Positions 26,306 to 36,150 of a stretch of 47,831 bases of DNA are shown piece after piece. The stretch lies in assembly GCA_946497035.1 (NCBI GenBank), contig CAMMIW010000018.1, positions 1-47,831 of the forward strand, in the 5' to 3' direction. The notes under the pieces were generated by a model that was given only the letters and a program-made list of their open reading frames with translations, was not told the origin of the DNA and did not search any database. Every line of letters starts with the position of its first letter. The stretch's first letter is position 1. The position numbers and the translations under genes were made by a program. The DNA is from an uncultured Eubacteriaceae bacterium. GTDB taxonomy: Bacteria; Bacillota; Clostridia; Lachnospirales; CAG-274.

Positions 26306-28885
26306 ATGTTGAGAAAAAGTAAGTATCATATATTTTATCAAATATCAGAAATTAATAAATTAATAAATAGTAAAGGGTATGAAAGATTAATACCTACTTT
26401 TTCATCTTCTGTTATGAAAGTGTATCCACATCAAATAGCTGAAACAATGTATGCACTAGATAGTAGAGAAAAAGGGTTAATACTAGGTAATGAGGCTGGA
26501 CTTGGAAAAACATTTACATCAATGATTTTTATATCACAAAACTATATAGAGGGTAAAAAGATATTAATAGTTACACCATTATCATTAATAGGACAATGGA
26601 ATGAATTAATGAATTACAATTTAACACTAGATTATAAAGTATTAACTGGAGAAGAAAAAGATACAGAAAATATATTTAATGATAAAGTTGTATTGACAAC
26701 ATATGAGTATTTAAACAATAAATTTGAATTGTTAAGACAAGCTAGATTTGATATAGTTATATTTGATGAAGCTCAAAGAGTAGGAAGTTTTTACAATGAT
26801 AAAAATAAGTATATTAATGATTTAAGAGAAAGTATAAAAGATAGCTTTAAATTATTATTAACACCATTACCATTTGAAATAAATATATTAAAATTATATG
26901 GTATTATAAAATTTATAAATGAAGATGCTTTTAATGGAATGGATAAAGATACATTTTTTAAAAGGTATTACAAAAGAGAAGAAAATTATAATGAGTTATT
27001 AAATGAAGTAAATAGATATTGTTTTAGAACATTAAAAGGACAAGTAAAACACTATGTAAAAATACCAAATAGGATAATAAAGATGGTAAAATATAATTTT
27101 AATACAAAAGAACAAAAGCTATATACTATGATAGAAAACTATATCCAAATGGAAAACAAAAAGATATTTCCTAAAATGGAGCTATACGACTTAACATTAA
27201 TGTTTACTAAAAATTTATCATCATCTATAAATAGCTTTTCAAATATGATAGAAAATGTAATAAAAAGAGCTGAAAGTATAGAAAATTGTAATGAAGAATT
27301 ACAACAACTAAAAGATATATTGAAGCTTACAAAAAATATAAAATCAAGTGATAAGACTAAACAATTACAATTAATAATAAAAAATGTATTTAGTAGTTTA
27401 AAAAAAGTAGGAGCTAATAAAAAAGCTATTATATTTACAGAAAGTAAAATAACACAACAATATTTATATAATATTTTAAGTAGTAAATATAATGTATTAA
27501 TGTTTAATGGGGATAATAGTAGAGAATATAGTATAATAGATAATTTTAGAAGAAAATTTGATATATTAATAGCAACAGATATAGCCTCTGAAGGCTTTAA
27601 TTTAGATTTTTGTTGTTTTGTAATAAATTATGATTTACCTTATAATGTATTAAAGCTGGAGCAACGTATAAGCAGATGTCATAGGCAAGGACAAACATTT
27701 GATGTAGTAGTTGTAAATTTTTTTAATGAGAATAACTTTTATGATGTTCGTTTACTAGAACTTATAAATAAAAGGCTAAAACAATTTAATGGTATAATGG
27801 GAATGACAGATACTGTTATAGACTTTTCTGAAGATATGGAAATAAATTTGCGTACTAGAGAAGAAGTAGAAAAAGAATATAATAACATATTAGAAGATAA
27901 CAGAGAAGAAAATATACAATTATTAGATAATACAGAAACAATAGTAAAATATGTATTTAATAAAGAAATAGAAGAAAAATATACAATAAATCCAGCATAT
28001 TTAAAATATAAAAATGACTTTATAAACGACACTATATGGGAATTAGCAAAACTTATGTTAAAAGATGAAAAAGGCTTTAAATATGATGAAGAAACAAGAA
28101 CAATAAGTATAATAAAAAAATACATACCTAAAAACATATATGAAATACAAACAGAAAAAGAAATAAAATACAGTATGTATGATAGGAGCATAGGTATAAG
28201 CCATCATAATTATTTAACCTTCACAAGTAATATTACACAAAAATTATTAAATAACTTTAAATTACAACTTAATAGCTTAAAAGGATATGCTAAAGTAAAA
28301 GTTAATAAAAATATAGAGCCTTGTTATATAGTAGGTTATAAAACACAAATAGAGCATTTACTATTTGCAACAAATATATTTTGTGAGTTTATAGGAGTTA
28401 CTAAAACAGGTACAATATTAACAAATGAAATATGTGAAGAAATAATGTGTTTAAATGTAGATGAAGTTATAGAAGTAGATAATATAACTATTAAAAATAT
28501 AGATGAAATAGAAAAACATTTAAACAAATCAAAATATGAAAAAATATTTATAAATGAAATAAACAAAAAGGAAGAAATAGAAGAAAATACTTTAAAAGAA
28601 GATTTAAAAGTACAAAAATTACAATTAAAAAGCAATATTAATAATTTAAAAACAGAATTAAACATATTAAAAGAACAACTTAACCAACCTATTAGTAAAA
28701 TAGAAAAATTAAGCCTAAATAAAAAGATAGCATTAAAAGAAAATGAGCTTAAAAAATTAGAACAAGAATTATTTTTAGATGAAATAAGAATTGAAAATAA
28801 TTATAATAATAGTGTTGAAGATTTAAAGGAAAAAGAAAAATTTAATGTAAATTTTCAAAGATTGTTTATTTTAGAAGTTTATTAA
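26306..28885 (+). CDS. SNF2-like DEAD/DEAH helicase
   Basis: This 859-residue protein has a two-lobed SF2 helicase core: an HQI..AETM Q-motif-like block (about 42-50), Walker A NEAGLGKTFTS (about 62-72), DEAQRVG (about 153-159), LLLTPLPFE in place of the common LTATP motif III, then the second lobe with IFTESKITQQYLYN, ATDIASEGFNLDFC and QRISRCHRQGQ. The C-terminal 350 residues include a long Lys/Glu coiled coil. SNF2-like ATPases of this size are common ICE accessory genes, possibly moving proteins on DNA. It ends at a terminator shared with the convergent AbiH gene. Function unproven. Confidence 0.85.
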   Translation: MLRKSKYHIFYQISEINKLINSKGYERLIPTFSSSVMKVYPHQIAETMYALDSREKGLILGNEAGLGKTFTSMIFISQNYIEGKKILIVTPLSLIGQWNELMNYNLTLDYKVLTGEEKDTENIFNDKVVLTTYEYLNNKFELLRQARFDIVIFDEAQRVGSFYNDKNKYINDLRESIKDSFKLLLTPLPFEINILKLYGIIKFINEDAFNGMDKDTFFKRYYKREENYNELLNEVNRYCFRTLKGQVKHYVKIPNRIIKMVKYNFNTKEQKLYTMIENYIQMENKKIFPKMELYDLTLMFTKNLSSSINSFSNMIENVIKRAESIENCNEELQQLKDILKLTKNIKSSDKTKQLQLIIKNVFSSLKKVGANKKAIIFTESKITQQYLYNILSSKYNVLMFNGDNSREYSIIDNFRRKFDILIATDIASEGFNLDFCCFVINYDLPYNVLKLEQRISRCHRQGQTFDVVVVNFFNENNFYDVRLLELINKRLKQFNGIMGMTDTVIDFSEDMEINLRTREEVEKEYNNILEDNREENIQLLDNTETIVKYVFNKEIEEKYTINPAYLKYKNDFINDTIWELAKLMLKDEKGFKYDEETRTISIIKKYIPKNIYEIQTEKEIKYSMYDRSIGISHHNYLTFTSNITQKLLNNFKLQLNSLKGYAKVKVNKNIEPCYIVGYKTQIEHLLFATNIFCEFIGVTKTGTILTNEICEEIMCLNVDEVIEVDNITIKNIDEIEKHLNKSKYEKIFINEINKKEEIEENTLKEDLKVQKLQLKSNINNLKTELNILKEQLNQPISKIEKLSLNKKIALKENELKKLEQELFLDEIRIENNYNNSVEDLKEKEKFNVNFQRLFILEVY

Positions 28886-28894
28886 CTATAAAAT

Positions 28895-28946
28895 AAAAGG
28901 CAATTAAAACATACTTTATTTATAATTATATAATTAATTGCCTTTT
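28895..28946. terminator. bidirectional terminator between helicase and AbiH
   Basis: AAAAGGCAATTA (28895-28906) pairs with TAATTGCCTTTT (28935-28946) over a 28-base AT-rich loop. T-runs exist on both strands, suiting the two convergent genes. Confidence 0.75.
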
Positions 28947-28959
28947 GATATTAAAATTA

Positions 28960-29988
28960 TTAATTTACTAAATTTTTAATATCTCCAAATATATTGTTAT
29001 CTATACAATATATTCTATTTTTTATTAAATCAACATCTATATCACTAGAAGCAAAACTTAAAAATTTATCTTTAAATTTATTTTTTACAATATCAGAGTT
29101 TCTTCTAGCATATGTAATATTATTATTAAAAGCATATAATAATACTTCTTTATCTGGATTATTATATAAACTATTTATAATTTCTGACCATAAATGTTTA
29201 TCTGTTTCTCCTAATGATAGCCCATAAATAATTATTATATCAGATTTTTCTATATAATTAGAAAAATCATTATAAAGTAAATCTTCTAAATGATTATCAT
29301 ATAAACTTTTTATAATAAATTTTTTATTATTATTATTTTCAAATAATTTTATATTTGATATTTGTGTTTCATCAGAAACACCTAAAATTATTGATTTATC
29401 TATTCGATTGTGAATATTAAATATATCAACTATTATATTATCATTATCATTATCAAAATTTGAAAGAATATTTAATAAAGTATTTGTATAATTAAAATTT
29501 ATAAAGTTAAATATTATACTAGCTAAAAAATCTTTATCATATGTATTAGATGCTTTTTGAATTAAATACAAATAATCAAATAGGTTTTTGAATTTACTAT
29601 TTATTATTATATTTTTAGATAAGAAATAATCTAAATTATAAAATATACTTGATAAACTATTATTAATTTTAGTTTTAGTTTCTTCTAGTGAGTAATTTAT
29701 TTTAGATTGTTCGTTTTTTAAATAATCATTTAGCTTTTGACAAAAATCTTCCCAACAATCAATAAATAACTCATCTTGCCCTTCTTTAAAATTATCAGTA
29801 TATTTACCAAAAGCTAATTCAGCATCAGCCCAAGTAGAAAGATTTTTCTCTATATCTTTTTTAAATTGTTTAATAGTATCATTATCATTTTTATCATCTT
29901 TTAAATAATGTTCTAAAAAATCTGTATATTTTGTTTTTAAGCCTAAATTTAAATCAAAGCCATTACCAATTAGGAATGTTATATTCAT
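28960..29988 (-). CDS. abiH: AbiH family phage abortive infection protein
   Basis: This 342-residue protein begins with the AbiH signature FLIGNGFDLNLGLKTKYTDF (residues 5-24), a Rossmann-like nucleotide-binding start shared with SIR2-like folds. It keeps the WADAELAFGKY block, INFNYTNTL, HNRIDKSIILG and IIIYGLSLGETD. AbiH proteins block phage growth; the mechanism is not well defined. Good ribosome site (GAGGTAAC on the minus strand). It is divergent from the type III R-M genes, 185 bases apart, forming a small defence island. Confidence 0.88.
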   Translation of the reverse strand: MNITFLIGNGFDLNLGLKTKYTDFLEHYLKDDKNDNDTIKQFKKDIEKNLSTWADAELAFGKYTDNFKEGQDELFIDCWEDFCQKLNDYLKNEQSKINYSLEETKTKINNSLSSIFYNLDYFLSKNIIINSKFKNLFDYLYLIQKASNTYDKDFLASIIFNFINFNYTNTLLNILSNFDNDNDNIIVDIFNIHNRIDKSIILGVSDETQISNIKLFENNNNKKFIIKSLYDNHLEDLLYNDFSNYIEKSDIIIIYGLSLGETDKHLWSEIINSLYNNPDKEVLLYAFNNNITYARRNSDIVKNKFKDKFLSFASSDIDVDLIKNRIYCIDNNIFGDIKNLVN

Positions 29989-30061
29989 AGTTACCTCCTC
30001 AAAATTAAAATATTAGACTTCACTTTTAAATTTTATCATAGAGTTTTAAGATTTACAATAC

Positions 30062-30152
30062 ATATTATTACAAAAGAATGCAAAAAAAGACTACAAAAAA
30101 ATACAAAAAACACTTTAAAAATACTTAAAAATATATTAATATATAGTATAGA
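30062..30152 (+). promoter_or_regulatory. phased A-tract region and promoter of the type III R-M operon
   Basis: A-runs recur about every 10 bases from 30070 to 30130 (CAAAAGAATG, CAAAAAAAGA, CTACAAAAAA, ATACAAAAAA, CACTTTAAAA, ATACTTAAAA), then an AT-rich -10-like TATAGTATAG. Ten-base phasing of A-tracts is known to bend DNA. The CTTTAAAA..CTTAAAAATA part recurs in the sigma-like gene promoter at 35289. Confidence 0.55.
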
Positions 30153-30173
30153 AAAATATAAGGAGTGAAAAAA

Positions 30174-32087
30174 ATGGACGGTTATTCAAAAGATATAGTA
30201 AAAGAGGATATAGAGAAATTAAAAAGTATATTTCCACAATGTGTAGTTGAGGGAAAAGTTAAGATAGACCAGTTATTAAATATATTAGGAGAATATGATG
30301 AAAAAGATTTTGAAAAGTATGAATTTACTTGGAAAGGTAAAAATGAATGTTATAAAGTAGCAAGAGAAAGAACAAAAGCAACATTATTACCTTGTGAAAG
30401 TGAAAGTGTAAATTTTAATGATACAGAAAACATATACATAGAGGGGGACAACCTAGAGGTATTAAAAATATTACAACAAGGCTATTATAACAAAATTAAA
30501 ATGATATATATAGACCCTCCATATAATACAGGAAATGATTTTGTATATGATGATAATTATGAAGATAGTTTAGAAAACTATAAAAATATAATAAGTAGTA
30601 TAAATAAATCTAATCCAGAAACAAGTGGACGTTTTCATACAAATTGGCTTAATATGATGTTTCCACGCTTAATGTTAGCACACACACTATTAAAAGATGA
30701 TGGTGTTATTTTTATTAGTATAGATGATAATGAAGTTGATAATCTTAAAAAATTGTGTAATGAAATTTTTGGAGAAGAAAATTTTATAGGTATAATAACT
30801 TGGGGTAAAAAAAGAAAAGGAAGTTTTTTATCAAAAAATATAGTTAGTCTAACAGAATACATTTTAGTTTATTCAAAAAATATAGAAAAGTTAAGAGGTA
30901 TTTATGGAGGACAAGCTAGTAATAATGAATCTCAACCTATAATAAAAAGAACAAATAAAATTTCAATATTAGAAATACCAGAAAATATTATTCACACTAA
31001 ACTTGAAGATGGTATTTATAATAAAGGAATTTATGGTGATGAGCTAAATCCAGTTGAATTATTAAATGATGTTATAGTTAAAAATGGTAAAATTATAAAT
31101 AAATTTAGTATAAAAGCACCATTTGTTTGGTCTCAAGAAAACTTTAATAATCAATTACAGAAAGGTTGTAAATTTGTTATTAATACAATAAATTTTCAAA
31201 TTCGTGTTTTTAAAGTTTTTGATATAGATGATTTTAAAGGGTTCGGAAGCTATATTAATGGTATTGATATTAAAGGTACAAATGAAGACGCATATGAAGA
31301 ATTAGAAAATTTATTTAACATAAAAAAATTATTTGATTATTCTAAGCCTTCAAATTATATTAAAATGTTGGTTGATGCTGGTTGTCATTTTGAAAAAGAT
31401 GATATAATACTAGACTTTTTTAGTGGTTCGGCAACAACAGCCCACGCAGTAATGCAACTTAATGCTGAAGACGGTGGCAATCGTAAATATATAATGGTTC
31501 AATTACCAGAATTATGTGGAGAAAAAACAGAGGCTTACAAAAATGGTTACAAAAATATATGTGAAATAGGTAAAGAACGTATTAGACGAGCTGGACAAAA
31601 AATTAAACAAGAAATAGAAGAAAATAATAAACAATTAAAGTTAGATGAAGAACTTAAAAAAATACCAGATATAGGCTTTAGGGTGTTTAAACTAGATAGT
31701 ACAAACTTTAATAAATGGAATGTTTCTTTAAAAATTGAAGAAGATTTACAACATTTTTTAAATAATACTAAAACTCTTGTAAATGGAAGAACAGAAGTAG
31801 ATGCTATTTTTGAAATACTTATAAAAAATGGATTTCCTTTAACAGAAAAAATTTATAGTTTAGATATAGATAATTATAAATTTTATTACATAAGTGAAGA
31901 TTGTTTAGTTATGATTTGTTTTGAAGAAAATATTCCTATTGAAGTTGTTGAAAAAGCTATTGAATATGCACCTTCTAAAATGGTATTTAGTAGAAAAGCA
32001 TTTAAAGATACCTCTGAAATGGTAACAGCTAAACATATTATTAGTAAAGAGTTTTCTTATGCTCAAATAGAGGTTGAGTTTTTATAA
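30174..32087 (+). CDS. mod: type III restriction-modification methyltransferase (Mod)
   Basis: This 637-residue beta-class N6-adenine methyltransferase is the recognition and modification subunit of a type III system. The catalytic motif DPPYNTG (about 114-120) precedes the SAM motif DFFSGSATTAHAVM (about 413-427), with a variable target-recognition region between (about 215-390), as in EcoP1/EcoP15 Mod. The ATG at 30174 (AAGGAG eight bases upstream) is preferred over the GTG at 30165. The sequence appears intact, with no simple repeat in the coding part that would suggest phase variation. It is followed by Res after 16 bases. Confidence 0.92.
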   Translation: MDGYSKDIVKEDIEKLKSIFPQCVVEGKVKIDQLLNILGEYDEKDFEKYEFTWKGKNECYKVARERTKATLLPCESESVNFNDTENIYIEGDNLEVLKILQQGYYNKIKMIYIDPPYNTGNDFVYDDNYEDSLENYKNIISSINKSNPETSGRFHTNWLNMMFPRLMLAHTLLKDDGVIFISIDDNEVDNLKKLCNEIFGEENFIGIITWGKKRKGSFLSKNIVSLTEYILVYSKNIEKLRGIYGGQASNNESQPIIKRTNKISILEIPENIIHTKLEDGIYNKGIYGDELNPVELLNDVIVKNGKIINKFSIKAPFVWSQENFNNQLQKGCKFVINTINFQIRVFKVFDIDDFKGFGSYINGIDIKGTNEDAYEELENLFNIKKLFDYSKPSNYIKMLVDAGCHFEKDDIILDFFSGSATTAHAVMQLNAEDGGNRKYIMVQLPELCGEKTEAYKNGYKNICEIGKERIRRAGQKIKQEIEENNKQLKLDEELKKIPDIGFRVFKLDSTNFNKWNVSLKIEEDLQHFLNNTKTLVNGRTEVDAIFEILIKNGFPLTEKIYSLDIDNYKFYYISEDCLVMICFEENIPIEVVEKAIEYAPSKMVFSRKAFKDTSEMVTAKHIISKEFSYAQIEVEFL

Positions 32088-32103
32088 GGAGGGTTATAAA
32101 AAA

Positions 32104-35100
32104 GTGAAAATTAAATTTAAAGAACAAGAATTTCAAAAACAAGCTATTCAAAGTGTTATAAATTTGTTTAATGGACAAAATAAACAAGATTATACTACAA
32201 CATATAACAATAATGATATACAAACAACTTTTTTATCAAATGATATAAATTTGAATTATATAAATATACCTAATGAAAAAATAGTTGAAAATATGAAAAG
32301 AGTACAAAAACAAAATATGTTACAAACTACAAACGATACACAAAATAACACTTTTTGTATAGAAATGGAAACAGGAACAGGTAAAACTTATACTTATACA
32401 AAAACTATTTTTGAACTTAATAAAAAATATGGTTTTAAAAAGTTTATTATAGTTGTACCTAGTATTGCTATTAAACAAGGTGTGTTTAAATCTTTTCAAA
32501 TATTAGAAGATGAACTTAAAAAATATAATGAACCTTATAACTTTTTCATTTATAATTCTAGTAAATTAAATCAAGTTAAAAATTTTGCTACTTCTAATAA
32601 TATTGAAATTATGATTATCAATATAGATGCTTTTAAAAAAGATGAAAATATTATAAATCAAGATAATGACAAATTAGCTAAAGCACCTATTGAATATATT
32701 AAACAAACTAATCCTATTGTTATTATAGATGAACCTCAATCGGTGGATAATACAGAAAAATCTAAAGAGGCTATAAGCTCACTTAATCCTTTAGCAATTT
32801 TAAAATATTCTGCTACTCATAGAGAAAAAATTAATCTTATTTATCGATTAACACCAGTTGACGCTTTTCAAATGGGTATAGTTAAAAGTATTTCTGTTGC
32901 TAGTGTTTCTTCTTCACAAGACTTTAATACCCCTTATTTGAAACTTTTAGATGTTTCTATGGATAATGGGGTAACTGGGGGTATAAACTTTAGGGCTAAA
33001 ATAGAATTAGATATATTAAAAGATGGTAAAATTACAAGAACTAAAAAAATACTAAAACAAAATGATGATTTAGAACTTATTACTAACAGACCAGAATATA
33101 ATGGTTATATTATTACTAATATAGATTGTACCGAAAATAATGAACATATAGAATTTGCTAATACTCAAACTTTAAATTTAGGTAAATCAATAGGTGATAT
33201 AGATGAAGATTTAATTAAAAAAGAACAAATTAAAAAAACTATACAACAACACCTTGAAAAAGAACTTACTTGTCTAAATTCTGGTATTAAAGTTTTATCT
33301 TTATTTTTTATCGATAGAGTAGATAAGTATAGGCTAGATAATAACCAAAAAGGTATATATGCTCAAATGTTTGAAGAATGTTATACAGAACTTATAAATT
33401 TACCTAGATATGAAATATTAAAAGAAAAATTTAATCAACCATTAGATAAAATACATAATGGTTACTTTTCTAAAGATAAAAAAGGTAATTTTAAAAATAC
33501 TAAAGGAGAAAGTATTGAAGATGATAATACTTATAAAACTATTATGCAAGATAAAGAGTATTTATTATCTTTTGAGTGTCCTTTAAGGTTTATTTTCTCT
33601 CATAGTGCTTTAAAAGAAGGCTGGGACAATCCTAATGTTTTTCAAGTTTGTACCCTTATTGAACAAAAATCTAAATTTAGTGCAAGACAAAAAATAGGTA
33701 GAGGCTTAAGACTATGTGTAAATCAAGATGGGGAGCGTGTAGAAGATAAATCTATTAATACATTATGTGTTATAGGCAATGAAAGATTTGAAGATTTTGC
33801 TAAAAACTTGCAAAAAGAAATTGAAGAAGAAACTGGTATAAAATTTGGTAGTATTGATATATCTAATTTTATTGGTATTACTTATGATGAAACAATTATA
33901 CAACAAGTTAATATAAAAAATGATGAAGCTACTGAAATTTTAAATCACTTTGAAAAAGTAGGTTATATTGACAATAATGGTAATATTGATAATGAAAAAG
34001 TTAAAAATGATATTGAAGACGACTTTTTTAATATTCCAGAAAAATTTGAAAATGTTAAAAAAGAAGTTGAAACTATATTTAAAAACAATAAAATTGAAAG
34101 TATTAATACACAAATATTAACTAATATTACTTATCAAAAAATTACTAAAGAAGAAAAAACAACAACAGAAGATGATGCAAGAGAAATTTATCAATCATTT
34201 AAAGATAATAAATATATTGATAATAAAGGACAAGGTACAACCACTTTAAAACAAGATTTAGAAACAGGTAATCTAAAATTACCAGAAAGATTTGAAAATG
34301 CTAAAAATAATATAAATAATATTGTTTTAAAATCTACTATGAAATTACCTATTAATAATGCTAATAAGCAAGTAGTAGTTAAATTAAATAAACAAGTTTT
34401 AGTAAGTCCAGAATTTTTAGAACTATGGGAAAAAGTAAAATATAAAACAAAATACAGATTTAAACTAGATGAAGAAGCATACAAAAAAGAATGTATTGAA
34501 AAATTAAAGGAAATGCCTAAAATACATAAAATTAGAATTGTAACAAAAAATGCTAATATTAGTATAAAAAAAGATGGTGTTTATTCTGAAGAACAGTTTA
34601 AACAATTTACAAATGTAGAATATAAACAATTTAATCCAACTTTAGAAAATTTATGGGAAATAGCTGAAAAATCTTCAGTACATATAAATTTAGTTTTAGA
34701 AATTCTTTCTGAAAGTGGAAAGTTAAATGAAATTTATAATGACCCTATAAAGTTTATAGAACAAGTAACGGATGTTCTTAAAGAGGTTCAAGATAAAACT
34801 GTTGTTGATGGTATATACTATATAAAAAATGATAATGAAGAATATTATATACAAGAAGTTTTTGATAAAAATGAAATAATTGCGTACTTAAATGAAAAAA
34901 CAGTTAAAATTGAAAATAATAAAACACCTTATGATTATATAGTTTGTGATAGTGAAACAATAGAAAAAAGTTTTGTTAAACAACTCGATAATGACCCTAA
35001 TGTAAAAATGTTTTTTAAATTCCCTTCAAAATTTAAAATAGATACTCCTATTGGGAGCTATAATCCAGACTGGGCAGTATATAAACAAGAAAATAATACA

Positions 35101-35250
35101 GAAAAACTTTATTTTGTTATAGAAACTAAAGGCAGTACAAATAGCTATGATTTAAGAATTAAAGAAAATTTGAAAATAAAATGTGGTAAAAAACATTTTG
35201 AAGCACTACAAACTAATATTGATTTTGAAGTTAGGAATAGTTGGATATAA
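32104..35250 (+). CDS. res: type III restriction endonuclease subunit (Res)
   Basis: This 1048-residue SF2 translocase/nuclease works with Mod. Walker A is METGTGKTY (about 87-95), Walker B VIIDEPQSV (about 207-215), ATHREK follows as motif III-like, and IGRGLRL (about 530-537) is motif VI. The C-terminal PD-(D/E)XK nuclease is visible as NPDWAVY (about 987-993) and FVIETKG (about 1004-1010). GTG at 32104 follows AAGGAGGG by nine bases; an upstream TTG at 32074 would overlap mod and is less likely. All motifs are intact, so the system looks functional. Confidence 0.92.
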   Translation: MKIKFKEQEFQKQAIQSVINLFNGQNKQDYTTTYNNNDIQTTFLSNDINLNYINIPNEKIVENMKRVQKQNMLQTTNDTQNNTFCIEMETGTGKTYTYTKTIFELNKKYGFKKFIIVVPSIAIKQGVFKSFQILEDELKKYNEPYNFFIYNSSKLNQVKNFATSNNIEIMIINIDAFKKDENIINQDNDKLAKAPIEYIKQTNPIVIIDEPQSVDNTEKSKEAISSLNPLAILKYSATHREKINLIYRLTPVDAFQMGIVKSISVASVSSSQDFNTPYLKLLDVSMDNGVTGGINFRAKIELDILKDGKITRTKKILKQNDDLELITNRPEYNGYIITNIDCTENNEHIEFANTQTLNLGKSIGDIDEDLIKKEQIKKTIQQHLEKELTCLNSGIKVLSLFFIDRVDKYRLDNNQKGIYAQMFEECYTELINLPRYEILKEKFNQPLDKIHNGYFSKDKKGNFKNTKGESIEDDNTYKTIMQDKEYLLSFECPLRFIFSHSALKEGWDNPNVFQVCTLIEQKSKFSARQKIGRGLRLCVNQDGERVEDKSINTLCVIGNERFEDFAKNLQKEIEEETGIKFGSIDISNFIGITYDETIIQQVNIKNDEATEILNHFEKVGYIDNNGNIDNEKVKNDIEDDFFNIPEKFENVKKEVETIFKNNKIESINTQILTNITYQKITKEEKTTTEDDAREIYQSFKDNKYIDNKGQGTTTLKQDLETGNLKLPERFENAKNNINNIVLKSTMKLPINNANKQVVVKLNKQVLVSPEFLELWEKVKYKTKYRFKLDEEAYKKECIEKLKEMPKIHKIRIVTKNANISIKKDGVYSEEQFKQFTNVEYKQFNPTLENLWEIAEKSSVHINLVLEILSESGKLNEIYNDPIKFIEQVTDVLKEVQDKTVVDGIYYIKNDNEEYYIQEVFDKNEIIAYLNEKTVKIENNKTPYDYIVCDSETIEKSFVKQLDNDPNVKMFFKFPSKFKIDTPIGSYNPDWAVYKQENNTEKLYFVIETKGSTNSYDLRIKENLKIKCGKKHFEALQTNIDFEVRNSWI

Positions 35251-35288
35251 TCTTATAAATAAAATCATTATTATAAAAATTTAAATTT

Positions 35289-35342
35289 ATGTAAAAAAAT
35301 GTAAATAAATGCTTTAAAATGTCTTTAAAATAGTATATAATA
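35289..35342 (+). promoter_or_regulatory. four ATGY repeats at 10-base spacing and promoter of the sigma-like gene
   Basis: ATGTAAAAAA, ATGTAAATAA, ATGCTTTAAA and ATGTCTTTAA start at 35289, 35299, 35309 and 35319, directly before AATAGTATATAAT (-10 TATAAT at about 35335). The block CTTTAAAATGTCTTTAAAATA resembles CTTTAAAAATACTTAAAAATA at 30112. Exact 10-base spacing suggests a tandem protein-binding site on one DNA face or intrinsic bending. Confidence 0.55.
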
Positions 35343-35440
35343 TATGTAACAATTAGTGTTATATATTTATTTTAAGGACAAATATGTGTAAATATTATTT
35401 TAAATTTATTTATAATAAAAATATATTTTATATATTATTT

Positions 35441-35480
35441 AAAAAGGCAACTAATAATTATTTATTAGTTTGCCTTTTTT
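35441..35480 (+). terminator. attenuator-like terminator in the sigma-like gene leader
   Basis: AAAAAGGCAA-CTAATAA pairs with TTATTAG-(T)-TTGCCTTTTTT with one bulged base, ending in a T-run. It lies about 100 bases after the promoter and 100 before the gene, so part of the transcripts should stop here. A frame starting ATG 35384 runs through it and may be a translated leader. Confidence 0.7.
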
Positions 35481-35510
35481 TGTGTCTTATAAAGTCTAAA
35501 ATAGTATTAA

Positions 35511-35580
35511 AAATAAGAAGTCCTCCTGTTTTTTATTTTGAATTTAATAGCAAAATAGAAAATTTTAGGAGGACAAAAAA
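35511..35580 (+). promoter_or_regulatory. IRSPP leader with anti-Shine-Dalgarno pairing
   Basis: The frame reads K-IRSPPVFYFEF from 35511. The DNA encoding SPP, GTCCTCCT (35520-35527), is perfectly complementary to AGGAGGAC (35567-35574), the ribosome site of the sigma-like gene. Pairing would close the ribosome site; a ribosome reading or stalled on the leader would open it. The leader frame has no ATG close by. The AGA codon is 64 bases before the gene's ATG, exactly as in the adhesin leader. Confidence 0.55.
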
Positions 35581-36027
35581 ATGGATTATATATTTTTTAA
35601 TGGTAAAAAAATAAAAGTTAGTGAAAAAGTTAAAAAGGCTTATTATAAAGATAAATATAAAGAAAGATATTTTATGAAAAAATTAAAACAAGATAAGATT
35701 TTAATAGATACAGAAAATGAAGAAATTAAAATTTTAAAAAGTAGAGAATGTTATATTGAAAATTTAAAAGAATTTAATTTTGAAGTAAGTGATGATTTTA
35801 ATTTAGAACAATTTGTAATATTAAAAATTGAAATAGAAAAATTGAGAAAAGCTTTAAAATTATTAAAAGATAATGATTTATACATAATAGAAAATATATA
35901 TTTTTTAAATAAAAGTAAAAGAACAGTAGCTAATGATTTAGGTATTTCACATACAACTTTAATTGAAAAAGAAAAAAGAATATTAAAGCAATTAAATAAA
36001 CTATTCTTATCTATACAAGATGTATAA
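35581..36027 (+). CDS. sigma-70 region 4-like regulator of the element
   Basis: This 148-residue basic protein has a C-terminal helix-turn-helix of sigma region 4 type (about 95-145; LKDNDLYIIENIYFLNKSKRTVANDLGISHTTLIEKEKRILKQL). Short sigma-like proteins sit at this place, between cargo genes and the recombinase end, in many ICEs and control excision or transfer genes. Region 2 is not evident. ATG 35581, eight bases after AGGAGG. Its expression appears controlled by an attenuator and by pairing of its ribosome site. Confidence 0.75.
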   Translation: MDYIFFNGKKIKVSEKVKKAYYKDKYKERYFMKKLKQDKILIDTENEEIKILKSRECYIENLKEFNFEVSDDFNLEQFVILKIEIEKLRKALKLLKDNDLYIIENIYFLNKSKRTVANDLGISHTTLIEKEKRILKQLNKLFLSIQDV

Positions 36028-36150
36028 AATTATAAATATAAAAAAATAAATTTTGTTTAATTTTTTACCCTACCAAAAGGTAATTTTATTTCCTTATATA
36101 TATAGAGGGGTATTTTTTGCCTTTATATGAACATTGAAAATTAAATAGAC

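Noticed and set aside
26306..28885. SNF2-like helicase as a multi-gene defence system
   Set aside because: No nuclease or methylase partner is adjacent in the same direction, and such helicases are ordinary ICE accessory genes; no defence call is justified.
35384..35614. 76-residue frame before the sigma-like gene as an ordinary protein
   Set aside because: It runs through a strong terminator hairpin and over the next start codon; its composition looks like leader DNA. Only the IRSPP part is kept as a regulatory candidate.
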